Shown here piece after piece: positions 44,994 to 54,787 of a DNA stretch of 64,000 bases; position 1 is the stretch's first letter, and each line of letters starts with the position of its first letter. The DNA comes from Faecalicatena orotica. GTDB lineage: Bacteria; Bacillota; Clostridia; Lachnospirales; Lachnospiraceae. Location: assembly GCF_003149245.1 (NCBI RefSeq), contig NZ_QGDL01000001.1, forward strand, positions 213,089-277,088. The letters run 5' to 3'. A program made the translations under genes and the position numbers. Under the pieces are notes generated by a model, which did no database searches, was not told the DNA's origin, and saw only the letters and a list, made by a program, of their open reading frames with translations.

Positions 44994-46609
44994 TTATTCC
45001 CTCCGTCATTCTTCCATGATAACCTGTTCCGATACTCCTTTGGAGAGCATCCGGCATACTTTTTAAAAACCGTATTAAAATATTTATAATTCTGGTAACC
45101 ACATTTTTCAGCAACCTGATAAATCTTTAAATCCAGATTGTTAAGATATTCCTTTGCACGCTCCACCCGGTATTGATTCAGATAATCACTGAAATTCATA
45201 CCCGTCTGTGACTTGAATACCTGGCTAAAATAATTCGGCGTGATATAAAGCCTGGAAACAATCTGTTCCACTCTGATTTCTTCCGAAAAATGATTTTCTA
45301 TATATTGTATCGATTTCTGGATAATGGCATTATACTTGTGCCCCTCTGTCGATGCCAGTAATTCGGAAATCTGACGGCCAAACCTCAGCATCTGCCTCCT
45401 TAATGTTTCAAAGCTCTCGTATTTATCAATTTCTTGTAAATAGTCATAATTCCCTTCCGGGAGAATTTCTGGATTAATAGACATTTCTTCAAGGTTTGAA
45501 ACCGCAATCATCCATACCCTGATACATGCTGTTTTTAATTTTTCTAAATCTGTATGCTTTTCTAATGCCTCATCAAAAATCCCCTGTATAACTGACAAGA
45601 CCCCATCTCCATCATAACGCAGTAATTTCTGGATTAATTCGTTTTCTCTTTTCTGAATATTGAGAAACATTCCTTTTCCCGGCTTCATCCCATCCGTATA
45701 CTGTATCACATGCTCCCCTGACAGATAAGGACGGCTGCGTAACGCCTGCAGAGCCTCCCTGTAAGAGCTTTGAATTTCATATACATGTTCTTTTACACGT
45801 CCTATTGAGATAGTGACATAGAAACCATGTTTCTCTTTTATCTTCTGGTACAATGGTATAATATTCGTTGCATTTGCACGCTCGTACTGAAGAAGTACTA
45901 TAAAATGTGCCCTCTTATCCAGAAAAACCATGTCTTTTTCTGATAAATGCAGCACCTCCCGAATAGTTTCTTTTATCTGCACCTGAAGTTCTTTTCGCTC
46001 TTCTTTGGAATTCTGGGTTAAAAGCAGGAAATCATCAACGGAAACTAATACCACCTGAAAGACTGGACCATCAAAATTCAGACCCAGGCGCCGCCCTTTC
46101 TCTATAGTATGAGTGATCTCTTCATCCCCTGACGAATCTTCTTCCAACAATATATTTAAAAATCTTTCCTTGACATATTCGTAATTTTCCTCAACAAAGC
46201 TCTGTTGGAAAACTTCTTTTTTGTATTTCCTTTGTTCTTTCTCAATCTCTTTCCGTAAACGTACTACTACAGACAACAGTTCATCTGCATCTACAGGTTT
46301 CAAAAGATACTCGAACACTCCTATTTTCAAAGCTTGCTTTGCATAAGCAAAATCATCATACCCGCTTAGTATAACAATCTTAATAGCAGGGTATGCATCC
46401 CTTACTTTTTGTGAAAAAGCCAGACCATCTTCCCCCGGCATACGGATATCAGTCAGAATAATATCAGGATGAGTCTCCTTTACTTTCTGAAATCCCTGTA
46501 TACCATTTGCCGCTTCCCCGCAGATTTCGAATCCTTCTTTTTCCCATTCCAACGATAGAATGATTCCTTTCCGTACAATAAAATCATCTTCTACCACAAG
46601 CACCCTCAT
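44990..46609 (-). CDS. Response regulator with AraC DNA-binding domain, YesN type
   Basis: A 539-residue transcription regulator: the receiver domain has Asp54 as phosphate acceptor (ILTDIRMPGEDG) and Lys in EYLLKPVD. A central helical/degenerate cyclase-like region follows, and then a C-terminal AraC pair of HTH motifs (about 435-530; VSRLYITPNYFSQVFKSQTG). It likely activates the mannoside transporter and enzyme operon downstream. It is first in the two-gene regulator operon. Confidence 0.93.
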   Translation of the reverse strand: MRVLVVEDDFIVRKGIILSLEWEKEGFEICGEAANGIQGFQKVKETHPDIILTDIRMPGEDGLAFSQKVRDAYPAIKIVILSGYDDFAYAKQALKIGVFEYLLKPVDADELLSVVVRLRKEIEKEQRKYKKEVFQQSFVEENYEYVKERFLNILLEEDSSGDEEITHTIEKGRRLGLNFDGPVFQVVLVSVDDFLLLTQNSKEERKELQVQIKETIREVLHLSEKDMVFLDKRAHFIVLLQYERANATNIIPLYQKIKEKHGFYVTISIGRVKEHVYEIQSSYREALQALRSRPYLSGEHVIQYTDGMKPGKGMFLNIQKRENELIQKLLRYDGDGVLSVIQGIFDEALEKHTDLEKLKTACIRVWMIAVSNLEEMSINPEILPEGNYDYLQEIDKYESFETLRRQMLRFGRQISELLASTEGHKYNAIIQKSIQYIENHFSEEIRVEQIVSRLYITPNYFSQVFKSQTGMNFSDYLNQYRVERAKEYLNNLDLKIYQVAEKCGYQNYKYFNTVFKKYAGCSPKEYRNRLSWKNDGGNK

Positions 46610-46762
46610 ACTCTCTGCCTCTCCTCTCCCTAATACCTGATTACCTTTCGGAAGTTTTCAGAATCAGTTTCATTCTATCATATTCCGGTAAATATAACAG
46701 AATAATTTCCTTTTTCCCGTAGAATAGAAACATAGATAACAGAATATAACTGTTCTGAAAAA

Positions 46763-46801
46763 GGGGCAGCCGGTTAAATTTTTCCATTAACCGACTGCCC
46801 C
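46763..46801 (-). terminator. Intrinsic terminator of the Bce-type exporter operon
   Basis: A 15-bp stem (46763-46777 with 46787-46801) fully paired on the minus-strand RNA with one G-U, followed by TTTTTCAG. It lies 17 bp past the permease stop. Confidence 0.88.
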
Positions 46802-46817
46802 GAGGCACTTTCATGAT

Positions 46818-48791
46818 TTACTGGACAATCCTGTAATATTCTCTCGATGTAATCAGGAATACTACTCCGTAGAATACCGCGAATATAAGCACCGTTGCTA
46901 TAGTACACATCAAAAACAGGTGTATATTGACGAGATTCATAATTGCCAGCAGTTTTGTGATTGTTTTAAAGGCAAATGCCACATGTACGATCGCAACCAG
47001 CAATGGCAGGAAAAATACCAATAGTACCTGGCTCTTGATCGAACGCTGTACTTCTTTCTTGCTCATCCCCACCTTCTGCATGATCTGGTACCGGTTCCTG
47101 TCATCATACCCTTCTGAAATCTGTTTATAATAGATAATCAGCACGGTTGCCATGATAAACAGCGCCCCGACAAATACACCAAGGAACAGAAAGCCGCCGT
47201 AGAGTGCATAAAAATCCTGCCTGAATGCCCCCTTATATTCTGTAAACGATTCCGGTATCTCAGCTGTCAGACGCTTCTGTATGGAGGCCATGACAGATTC
47301 TTTTGCGTCCCCGCTGCCACTTAAGTCAAAATAATCAGTGTATATGATTTGATCCGAGCCTTCATAACCGTAGGTCTTCTTCAGCTCTGCAATCTTATCT
47401 GCATCCGGCATTACCAGAATGATGCTTTTTACAACATATGAGAGTTCATCTTTTGTTTTTCTCGTATCCTTCATTACTTTTTTCACTGCAAAGCCTTCAT
47501 CCTGCAGATAGATTGTATCCGAATCAAACTCATCCCCCTGCACGATAACCAGTACCTGGTCTTTGTCAAGTGATTCCTTTTTTCCTTCCAGCCGGTTATA
47601 GTCTGACAGCGGAATGATGACCAGTGTCCTGAAATTTGCAGTTTCATTTGAGATATCTGAATCCTCCTCCAGAAGCAGCTTTGCTTCCTTTTCCTTGTAT
47701 ATAGCCGTAAATGTTCCCGAACGGTAAGAACTGCGGTTTTCTATCTCAACACCGGCCTTTTCGGCCTCTTCTTCTATAACCTGATTTTCGGTATCTATTT
47801 TTTCCTGTGAACTTCCCTGGATCGTTACATGAACATCTGACGGGAAACGTAATGAAAGAATGTCTTCCATTCCTGCATACAGGGAAAAGGTTACGGATAT
47901 CAAAACCAGTACAACTGTACTCATGATGCAGATATTAGCCAATCCCACCGCATTTTGTTTCATCCGGTAAATCAGGCCCGATACTGAAGTGAAGTGGCTG
48001 GTCTTGTAGTAAAACTTTTTGTTTTTCTTTAAAATCTTCAAAAGCGCGATACTTCCTGCCGTGAACAGGCAGTATGTGCCGATAATGACCAGTATGACTG
48101 CCATGAAAAATTTTCCAATCGCTTCTAACGGGGATACTGTTGTCTGGGCGATATAGTAGCCTGCCCCCAGAGTAAGCACACCAATGAGGGTGAGAAGCCG
48201 CTTTGTCTTAGGTTCTTTTTCCCCCTGACTGCCGCCGTGCAGAAGTTCCACCGGCTTTGCCGTCTGCACCTGCAAAAGATTGAATAACAGTGTAACCGTA
48301 AAAACGGCAAGGAATACGATCATCGTCGCCAGCATTGCCTGAGGTTCCACCGCAAATTTCAGCGGGACTTCAAAACGCAGCATTTTTAATAAGATTAAAA
48401 ACATCAGCTTCCCGAGCAGCATGCCGAGTCCCAGGCCCATTAAGAGGCTGATCACCGTAGTAAGGACCGTCTCCCACACCATCATTTTCGCCAGATTGCC
48501 TTTGTCCATTCCCAGCACCTGGTAGAGTCCGAATTCCTTTTTCCGCTGCTTTACAAGGAAACTGTTTGTATAAAAAAGAAAGATTGCCGAAAAAATACCG
48601 GTGATCGTCGCGGCCCAGCGCAGGATCAGCTTCAGGACATTTGAGCCCTCCATCTGGTCCAGCCCTGTATTCAGGCTGATTGCAATCATTACATACAGCA
48701 TCATGATGGTCAGTATACCGGTCAAGATATACGGAATATAAGTCTTCCCATTCTTCTTGATATTGGTCCATGCAAGTTTCGGATAAAACAT
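46818..48791 (-). CDS. FtsX-like ABC permease, BceB type
   Basis: A 657-residue permease with ten membrane helices: one at about 15-40, three at about 55-160, two around 195-250, one at 280-305, then a large extracytoplasmic domain (about 310-515), and the last three helices (about 530-655). This layout is typical of BceB-type peptide-antibiotic detoxification permeases. Its start ATG overlaps the ATPase stop by one base (TAATG). The BceRS two-component partner is not adjacent. Confidence 0.87.
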   Translation of the reverse strand: MFYPKLAWTNIKKNGKTYIPYILTGILTIMMLYVMIAISLNTGLDQMEGSNVLKLILRWAATITGIFSAIFLFYTNSFLVKQRKKEFGLYQVLGMDKGNLAKMMVWETVLTTVISLLMGLGLGMLLGKLMFLILLKMLRFEVPLKFAVEPQAMLATMIVFLAVFTVTLLFNLLQVQTAKPVELLHGGSQGEKEPKTKRLLTLIGVLTLGAGYYIAQTTVSPLEAIGKFFMAVILVIIGTYCLFTAGSIALLKILKKNKKFYYKTSHFTSVSGLIYRMKQNAVGLANICIMSTVVLVLISVTFSLYAGMEDILSLRFPSDVHVTIQGSSQEKIDTENQVIEEEAEKAGVEIENRSSYRSGTFTAIYKEKEAKLLLEEDSDISNETANFRTLVIIPLSDYNRLEGKKESLDKDQVLVIVQGDEFDSDTIYLQDEGFAVKKVMKDTRKTKDELSYVVKSIILVMPDADKIAELKKTYGYEGSDQIIYTDYFDLSGSGDAKESVMASIQKRLTAEIPESFTEYKGAFRQDFYALYGGFLFLGVFVGALFIMATVLIIYYKQISEGYDDRNRYQIMQKVGMSKKEVQRSIKSQVLLVFFLPLLVAIVHVAFAFKTITKLLAIMNLVNIHLFLMCTIATVLIFAVFYGVVFLITSREYYRIVQ

Positions 48792-49552
48792 TACCGGTCA
48801 CCCCCTGTGGTCAGAACTGTCAGCGAAGCCGCAATTTTCTGGTACATCTCCTCATTCGTAAGATTCCCCCTGTAAATCTGGTGGAACACCTCTCCGTCCT
48901 TAATAAAGAGTACCCTGTTTGCATTACTGGCAGCCTTCACACTGTGCGTCACCATGAGGATCGTCTGCCCGTCCTGATTGATCTGTGTAAACAGCTCCAT
49001 CAGGTCATCCGAAGCTCTTGAATCCAGAGCCCCTGTCGGCTCATCCGCAAGAATCAGCTGAGGCTTTGTAATCAGGGCACGTGCTACTGCCGCCCTCTGT
49101 TTCTGTCCGCCTGACACTTCATAGGGAAATTTTTTAAGCAGTTCTGTAATACCTAGCTTCTGTGCAATAGGCTCCAGCTTCCGGTTCATCTCTTCATATT
49201 TTTTCCCTGCCAGCACAAGCGGAAGATAGATATTATCCTCCAGAGAAAACGTATCTAACAGATTAAAATCCTGAAAAACAAAGCCCAGATTCTGACGCCG
49301 GAATGCCGCCATCTCCCGGTCTCTGATCGACCCCAGGTCCCGCCCCTTCAGGTACACCTTACCACCCGTCGGTTTATCGAGAGAAGCGAGTATATTTAAT
49401 AAGGTCGTCTTTCCGGAACCGGATTCCCCCATAATCGCAACAAACTCACCTGATTCTATGGAAAACGTCACATCCGAAAGCGCCTGCACCTGACTGCCTC
49501 CAAACCTTGTCGTATAAATCTTCTTAACATTTTTAACATCCAGCAATGACAT
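48791..49552 (-). CDS. ABC transporter ATP-binding protein, BceA type
   Basis: A 253-residue ATPase with Walker A GESGSGKTT (about 40-48), Q-loop VFQDFNLLDTF, signature VSGGQKQR, and Walker B LILADEPTGALDSR. The family works with FtsX-type permeases in antimicrobial-peptide resistance or lipoprotein export. It is first in a two-gene operon. The start follows GGCAGGAAATAGAT. Confidence 0.92.
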   Translation of the reverse strand: MSLLDVKNVKKIYTTRFGGSQVQALSDVTFSIESGEFVAIMGESGSGKTTLLNILASLDKPTGGKVYLKGRDLGSIRDREMAAFRRQNLGFVFQDFNLLDTFSLEDNIYLPLVLAGKKYEEMNRKLEPIAQKLGITELLKKFPYEVSGGQKQRAAVARALITKPQLILADEPTGALDSRASDDLMELFTQINQDGQTILMVTHSVKAASNANRVLFIKDGEVFHQIYRGNLTNEEMYQKIAASLTVLTTGGDR

Positions 49553-49689
49553 ATCTATTTCCTGCCTTTCATCTTCCTCATTCTCTTGTTTACGAACTTA
49601 TTATAAACCGACTTGACATTCACAATCCATAACTTTAGCTTGCAAAATACAAAGAAAACCTTACAAAATTGTAAGCTGGGGTGGACTGA

Positions 49690-49738
49690 CAGAAAATGGA
49701 GTGCAAAGGGGTCAGACCCCTTTGCACTCCATTTTCTG
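49690..49738. repeat. REP-like palindrome, copy A
   Basis: Two 24-bp arms (49690-49713, 49715-49738) are perfect complements around one central base. The core is ggggtcagacccc, with arms ending in ccattttctg. Two related copies lie at 59825-59894 and 62815-62849, in the same orientation. It may also end the TRAP operon, but no T-run follows. Confidence 0.8.
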
Positions 49739-49745
49739 AATATTC

Positions 49746-50771
49746 TCATTGTTTATTTGTTGTATACAAATCCACCAACTCGTCACCCACCTGCTCACGT
49801 ATGTCCTGATATAGTGGCTCGCATAATTCTCTCATTTTTTCATACAAATCGTCTGACAATTCTATAACTTCTGTGCCGGACTCTTCCATGATGTCCATCC
49901 TGTCTTCTACCCGGATGTCTGCCTGCTCTCTTGCATATGAAGTGGCCGTGGCTGCTGCCTGAGTGATGACTTTCTGCTGCTTCGCACTCATTTCACCAAA
50001 AAACTCCTCACTGATGAATAAGCTGATGTAGTGTGGCAGATGGTTTGTATCCACGACGTAATCCTGCTGTTCATACAGCTTGCCGGATACGATGACTTCG
50101 ACGGGATTCTCTGCTGCATCTATTGTGTTCTGCTGAAGCCCTATGTATACCTCACTGAATGCCATAGGTGTGGGGTTTGCCCCCAAAAGCTGCCAGAATG
50201 CCAAATGGTTGGCGTTTTCCATAGTCCGGATTTTCTGGCCTTTAAAGTCAGCTATTGCTGTGATTTTCTTATTCGTCGTCATTACCCGGAATCCCTGATC
50301 CGCCATGCCTAACAGATGATAGCCGTTTTCTTCATAGATTCCCTCAATCTTTTCGTAGAATTCCGGGTTATCCACTGCCTTACGGGCTTCTTCTATTGTC
50401 TTAAATGCTGCCGGCACGTCGAATACAGCCATCTCCGGCATGAAACTGACCTGAGGCGCCGTGTTCTGAACAACAAACGGAATATCCCCTTCCTTACAGC
50501 TTTCCAGCAATTCTCTGTCATTGCCTATCGTAGAGTTGGGATAGATGCTGATCTGCATCTTGCCATCGCTTAATCTGCTTACTTCTTCTACGAATTTTTC
50601 AGCAAATACTTGCGTGACCGTATCCTCCGGGCTGCTTGTCCCCAAAGGCCATGCGTAATTCTGCACGCTTTCCTTTTTCCCACCCTCTGAGCTGCATGCA
50701 CACAGACTGAGCGTCAGGACAATCATACAGGCTGCCGCTGTCAGCCCTGCTCTTAATTTTCTCACATCCAT
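49746..50771 (-). CDS. TRAP transporter substrate-binding lipoprotein (DctP type)
   Basis: A roughly 340-residue extracellular solute receptor with lipobox LSLCAC. The DctP-fold features include the Arg-containing QKIRTMENANHLAFWQLLGANPTPMAFSEVYIGLQQ stretch (in pieces about 175-212), in which the Arg usually pairs with a carboxylate of the ligand. The family favours organic acids, consistent with a quinate-like substrate. Start is either the ATG at 50771, crowded by GGAGGG, or the GTG two codons on, at better spacing. It is the last gene of the 12-gene cluster. Confidence 0.9.
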   Translation of the reverse strand: MDVRKLRAGLTAAACMIVLTLSLCACSSEGGKKESVQNYAWPLGTSSPEDTVTQVFAEKFVEEVSRLSDGKMQISIYPNSTIGNDRELLESCKEGDIPFVVQNTAPQVSFMPEMAVFDVPAAFKTIEEARKAVDNPEFYEKIEGIYEENGYHLLGMADQGFRVMTTNKKITAIADFKGQKIRTMENANHLAFWQLLGANPTPMAFSEVYIGLQQNTIDAAENPVEVIVSGKLYEQQDYVVDTNHLPHYISLFISEEFFGEMSAKQQKVITQAAATATSYAREQADIRVEDRMDIMEESGTEVIELSDDLYEKMRELCEPLYQDIREQVGDELVDLYTTNKQ

Positions 50772-50777
50772 CCCTCC

Positions 50778-52064
50778 TTACAGTGTCAGGCTGATTGCCG
50801 GAATAAATGTAATGAGCAGCAATGCAGCCAGAAAAATCATTATTAATGGGAACGCTTTTTTCGCAATTTCCATCACCGGAATATCAGAAAGAGAGCTTGC
50901 CACAAATAGATTCACCCCTATCGGCGGCGTCACAAACCCAATCGCCAGATTGATAACCATGACAATACCGAATTGTATAGGATCCATCCCGATTTCCAGT
51001 ACAATTGGCAGCAGAATGGGCGTCGTAATCAGGATTGCCGGGCTGGTGTCCATCACCATTCCCACAATCAGAAGGAACACATTGATCACAATCATGATGA
51101 CCACTGCCCCTGAAAATGTATCCAGAATCCATCCACTGATTGTCTGCGGCACCTGCATCAGGGTCAACACTCTTGAAAATGCAGTCGATGCAATGAGAAT
51201 AAACATCAACGGCCCATAAGTACGCACCGCCTCAGAACAAATTGCGACGATATCCTTCATTTTCAGTGTCTTATAAATTACAATACTGACAAACAGCGCG
51301 TAAAATACCGAGATAACCGCCGCCTCTGTCGGAGACGCAATCCCTCCGTAAATACATCCCAGAATGATAACCGGAGTCAGCAATGCCCAGATACCTTCCT
51401 TCATTAGATGAGGAAAACCTCTCCCGCGGAGGATATCCACAACTTCCTTAATTTTCTCCGTATCTTCTCCATAGCGCTGGCAGTAAAAAGACGCATACGC
51501 CATCAAAAGCACAGCAATGAGGATACCGGGGATAATTCCCGCCTTAAACAGATCCCCGACTGACTCACCGGACGCCATAGAAAACAGGATATAAGGGATG
51601 CTCGGAGGGATGATAACCCCCAGCCCGCCGGCTACAGCTACGATAGCAGTGGAAAATGTCTTATCATACCCCAGATTAATCAAGATAGGAATTGTCATGC
51701 TCCCTACTGCCGCCACTGTTGCAGGTGCAGAACCTGAGATTGCCCCATAGAAAAGACAGGTAATAATGACCGCACAGGGTACGCCTGCCCTTCTTTTCCC
51801 GATAAAAAATGTAAAAATGTCAAATAATTTTCTGGATACGCCGCCCCTTGCCATAATAATCCCGGAAAGCACGAACATCGGAATAGCAAGCAGCGGGAAG
51901 CTGTCCACACCGCCCAGCATGGAGCGGATGACATAGGAGACACTTGCCGTAAAACTGGAGTCAAACGCTCCCGGCAATAAGGACGCGACTCCTAAAGATG
52001 AGGCGATAGGGAATGATAACACCAGCAAAATAATAAATATCAGAAATACGCTTACTGCTGACAT
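50778..52064 (-). CDS. TRAP transporter large permease (DctM type)
   Basis: A 428-residue membrane protein with about 12 helices, TRAP large subunit (DctM/SiaM). Family segments include MFVLSGIIMARGG, GSAPATVAAVGSMTIPIL and TPPIGVNLFVASSL. The start was set at the ATG at 52062-52064 after AAAGGAGGAG; it overlaps the small-permease gene by 13 bp. Confidence 0.93.
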   Translation of the reverse strand: MSAVSVFLIFIILLVLSFPIASSLGVASLLPGAFDSSFTASVSYVIRSMLGGVDSFPLLAIPMFVLSGIIMARGGVSRKLFDIFTFFIGKRRAGVPCAVIITCLFYGAISGSAPATVAAVGSMTIPILINLGYDKTFSTAIVAVAGGLGVIIPPSIPYILFSMASGESVGDLFKAGIIPGILIAVLLMAYASFYCQRYGEDTEKIKEVVDILRGRGFPHLMKEGIWALLTPVIILGCIYGGIASPTEAAVISVFYALFVSIVIYKTLKMKDIVAICSEAVRTYGPLMFILIASTAFSRVLTLMQVPQTISGWILDTFSGAVVIMIVINVFLLIVGMVMDTSPAILITTPILLPIVLEIGMDPIQFGIVMVINLAIGFVTPPIGVNLFVASSLSDIPVMEIAKKAFPLIMIFLAALLLITFIPAISLTL

Positions 52065-52552
52065 GCTTCTCCTCCTTTCTTGCGGCATTTTTTTATTTCC
52101 AAGTAAAATTTCTGCGCCAATCTGACTTCTGCTAAAAGGAATCCTGCAAACGGTGCTGCCTGCAGCATCCACATCGGCATCTCACAGGCAGTGCTAACCT
52201 GCCCGCTTTCAATTGCAGTCATAAGATATCTCCATGCCGCCGGAATCATATAAGCCAAAAACACAAACTCTAATACATAATCCAAAATAAAAACAGCTGA
52301 CTTCGCAAGGCCTTTGAGCTTATCCGTAAGCTGCTCCAAGCGGATTGCAATCGCTTTCTGTGTGGCAAAACCGATGCTTAGGAATCCGCTCCAAACAAAA
52401 AGATAGCGTGTCAGTTCCTCTGTCCAGGACAGAGAGAAATTAAATATATATCTGGCGCAGACCTGTACTCCCATAATCAGCGTCATCACCATCAGCAGCA
52501 CAATCAATAACATTTCTTCAAAATGCTTATTCAGCCATCCCAAAGCTTTCAT
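52052..52552 (-). CDS. TRAP transporter small permease (DctQ type)
   Basis: A 166-residue protein with four membrane helices; the DctQ-type feature WTEELTRYLFVWSGFLS lies at about 42-58. It forms the membrane complex with the large permease, whose gene start it overlaps. The start follows GGGAGGCGTTTT. Confidence 0.92.
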   Translation of the reverse strand: MKALGWLNKHFEEMLLIVLLMVMTLIMGVQVCARYIFNFSLSWTEELTRYLFVWSGFLSIGFATQKAIAIRLEQLTDKLKGLAKSAVFILDYVLEFVFLAYMIPAAWRYLMTAIESGQVSTACEMPMWMLQAAPFAGFLLAEVRLAQKFYLEIKKCRKKGGEACQQ

Positions 52553-52585
52553 AAAACGCCTCCCATCTCCACAACGGAAAAATCT

Positions 52586-53833
52586 CTATTTTTCTTTTCC
52601 GGCCAGCCTGCCATACCGCAGGTTCACAAATAATGCCAACATGACGCCAATTGCCGTAATCACGATATTCAGTATGATAACAGAACCAGCTCCTTTTGCT
52701 GCCCCCAGAGAACCAGCCAGCGACAGGATTGTATAGTTAGAAAGACTCGATGCAATCATGATAATACTTGTAATAGTCCCCTTAATCGTAGGAAACAGGT
52801 CATTCACCGTAGCTGTTGCAAGCTGCAGCACACCGCCTGCCGCCGAATAACCGATTACAAAAGCCCCCGCCATACAGATAGCAGGCGTCTTAATCATATA
52901 GACCAGAACCAGCATGACCGTTGCGATAGCCGGATAAATAGCCAAAAACCGTACCGGAAGGAACTTGTTAACCAGCACAGATGTAACAAAAATCGCCACA
53001 ATGGTGCCTGCTGAATAATAAGTCTGCATCATGCCCGGGTCTGTCATATGTGCCACTTCTTTTCCAAATGTCTGCGCACAGTTCAGCCAGAGCTGGAAGG
53101 TAGCCGTACAGGTGAATCCAATTGCAATCAGTGCAACACTTTCCACCGTAAATTTTGCTTTCTTTAGGCTGCCAAGAAAAGAATCCGCTTTGTCTCCCGT
53201 CTTCCCTTCTGCCGCTCCCGCTGCTTTCTTTTCAGGCAGCGGAATCTTAAGCACGAGTACCCCTATCACCAGAATCACCGCCGCACATACATACATCAGT
53301 ACAGAGTACGGAAGATTTGCCACGGCCAAAGCCCCCATCATGAACGGAAGCAGAAGCTGTGCCATAGAAATAAACAGCTTCGTCAGCATCGTAGCAAGTC
53401 CTGATTTTGGCTCCATAAGTTCGACACATGCGGGAATGACCCCTGTATCCAGAAAAGAATTGGCAGCCCCGCCCAGAATTGCTGCAATGTACGCCACCTG
53501 CATATTCGGAGAAAACGCAATCCCCACAAAGAACAATGCATAAGAAGCAATTCCGAGCAGTGCACAGGGCCTGCGCCCCATCCTGTCTGAAATCGGACCC
53601 GAAAATGGCAGGGTAATCAGACGTCCAAGTCCCAAAGCTGCCGCAACCATCGTTACTTTCTCCACGCCTGTTCCCCACTGCCCAGCAAGGAACTCCTTAA
53701 TCACCTGCTGCCCAAGCAGAGAACAGCCAATCCCATGTATAAAATAATTCAGATACAGAATAAATGCGCTGCCCAGATATTTTCCATTTGGGCCGGACTC
53801 TTTTCTTGTATTTCCACTCACAATTTCACTCAT
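52586..53833 (-). CDS. MFS transporter
   Basis: A 415-residue permease of the major facilitator superfamily with 12 predicted helices. The loop 2-3 motif GPISDRMGRRPCALLG (about 79-94) is a typical MFS signature. Its place 122 bp after AroD, with a second (TRAP) transporter behind it, resembles loci for shikimate/quinate-type acids. Exact substrate unknown. The start follows GAAGGAGTAGAAAA. Confidence 0.88.
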   Translation of the reverse strand: MSEIVSGNTRKESGPNGKYLGSAFILYLNYFIHGIGCSLLGQQVIKEFLAGQWGTGVEKVTMVAAALGLGRLITLPFSGPISDRMGRRPCALLGIASYALFFVGIAFSPNMQVAYIAAILGGAANSFLDTGVIPACVELMEPKSGLATMLTKLFISMAQLLLPFMMGALAVANLPYSVLMYVCAAVILVIGVLVLKIPLPEKKAAGAAEGKTGDKADSFLGSLKKAKFTVESVALIAIGFTCTATFQLWLNCAQTFGKEVAHMTDPGMMQTYYSAGTIVAIFVTSVLVNKFLPVRFLAIYPAIATVMLVLVYMIKTPAICMAGAFVIGYSAAGGVLQLATATVNDLFPTIKGTITSIIMIASSLSNYTILSLAGSLGAAKGAGSVIILNIVITAIGVMLALFVNLRYGRLAGKEK

Positions 53834-53955
53834 TTTTCTACTCCTTCAATCACCGCGCCTTTTTCATTACACCTTACGGCTTTGGTTACGGTCTCCTTTA
53901 TCCCGTCCACTTCCCCGCCCGGGAACTTCTCCCACGCGCTCTGCCACGGGACAGT

Positions 53956-54720
53956 CTATTGATTCTCCGAATGATGCAGCACATTCAGGATATACTTCAG
54001 ATCTTCTATCGCAAGCTGCCCGGGCGCTGATACCCGCATGGTGCTTCCGAAGGTCAGCGCCGAGCCGAAGATTTCACCACTGATCCTGCTGATTCCACCC
54101 AGCCATTTCATCGACATCGTAATCAGAGGGCCATCCGCATGTGCATTGGCATACTGATTCGTCGCTGACAGAAGCGTGAGGACATCTCCCGCATTTTTAG
54201 GCATAACCGCCACCTTAGGCACATCCGCCCCAAGCGTCCTCATCTTGCACAGCCGTCCCACAATTTCCTGTTCATTCGGCGTTTTTTCAAAATCATGGCT
54301 GGAGATAATCACTGCTTTCCCTTTTCCATGTGCATATCCGCAGAAGTCCTGACAGACCTCATCACCCATGAACAACTCAATATCCAGCAGATCCACGTCG
54401 CCTGCATCCACCATAGACTGATTCAGTCTTATGTATTTTTCTAATTCTATCGAGTGGTTGGTCCCTTCGGTACGGTAAGTAAACAGGATTGGCTTATTGC
54501 CCATCTTCTTGCGGAGTTCCCTGCCCAGTCCGGCAGTCTTTTGAACATCATCCACATCCACATAATAATCCGCCCGCCATTCAATCAGGTCAGCCCCTGC
54601 CTGCAGTGCAAGTTCTGTCTCTTGCAGAATCCCCGCTTTATCCTTCCCTGTAATCGGAACACAGACTTTCGGCATTCCTGTGCCTAACTCCATATCTCTG
54701 ATTTTCAAAGTCTTTTCCAT
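53956..54720 (-). CDS. aroD: Type I 3-dehydroquinate dehydratase
   Basis: Converts 3-dehydroquinate to 3-dehydroshikimate by a Schiff-base mechanism. At 254 residues it has the catalytic pair His142 (SSHDF) and Schiff-base Lys169 (KVAVMP), plus EWRAD at 47-51. The surrounding genes are catabolic rather than shikimate biosynthetic, so it may serve quinate degradation. An all-biosynthetic role is possible if the genome lacks another aroD. The start follows GGAGGAGTAAGGC. Confidence 0.92.
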   Translation of the reverse strand: MEKTLKIRDMELGTGMPKVCVPITGKDKAGILQETELALQAGADLIEWRADYYVDVDDVQKTAGLGRELRKKMGNKPILFTYRTEGTNHSIELEKYIRLNQSMVDAGDVDLLDIELFMGDEVCQDFCGYAHGKGKAVIISSHDFEKTPNEQEIVGRLCKMRTLGADVPKVAVMPKNAGDVLTLLSATNQYANAHADGPLITMSMKWLGGISRISGEIFGSALTFGSTMRVSAPGQLAIEDLKYILNVLHHSENQ

Positions 54721-54787
54721 GCCTTACTCCTCCACTTATTCCTACTGCTGCTTAATCTTTGGATATCCGCTGCGGCCGCTTTCTGCC

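Noticed and set aside
49690-49738. Ordinary intrinsic terminator for the TRAP operon
   Set aside because: Termination here is not excluded, but there is no T-run, and related sequences recur at two other places, so it is listed as a repeat first.
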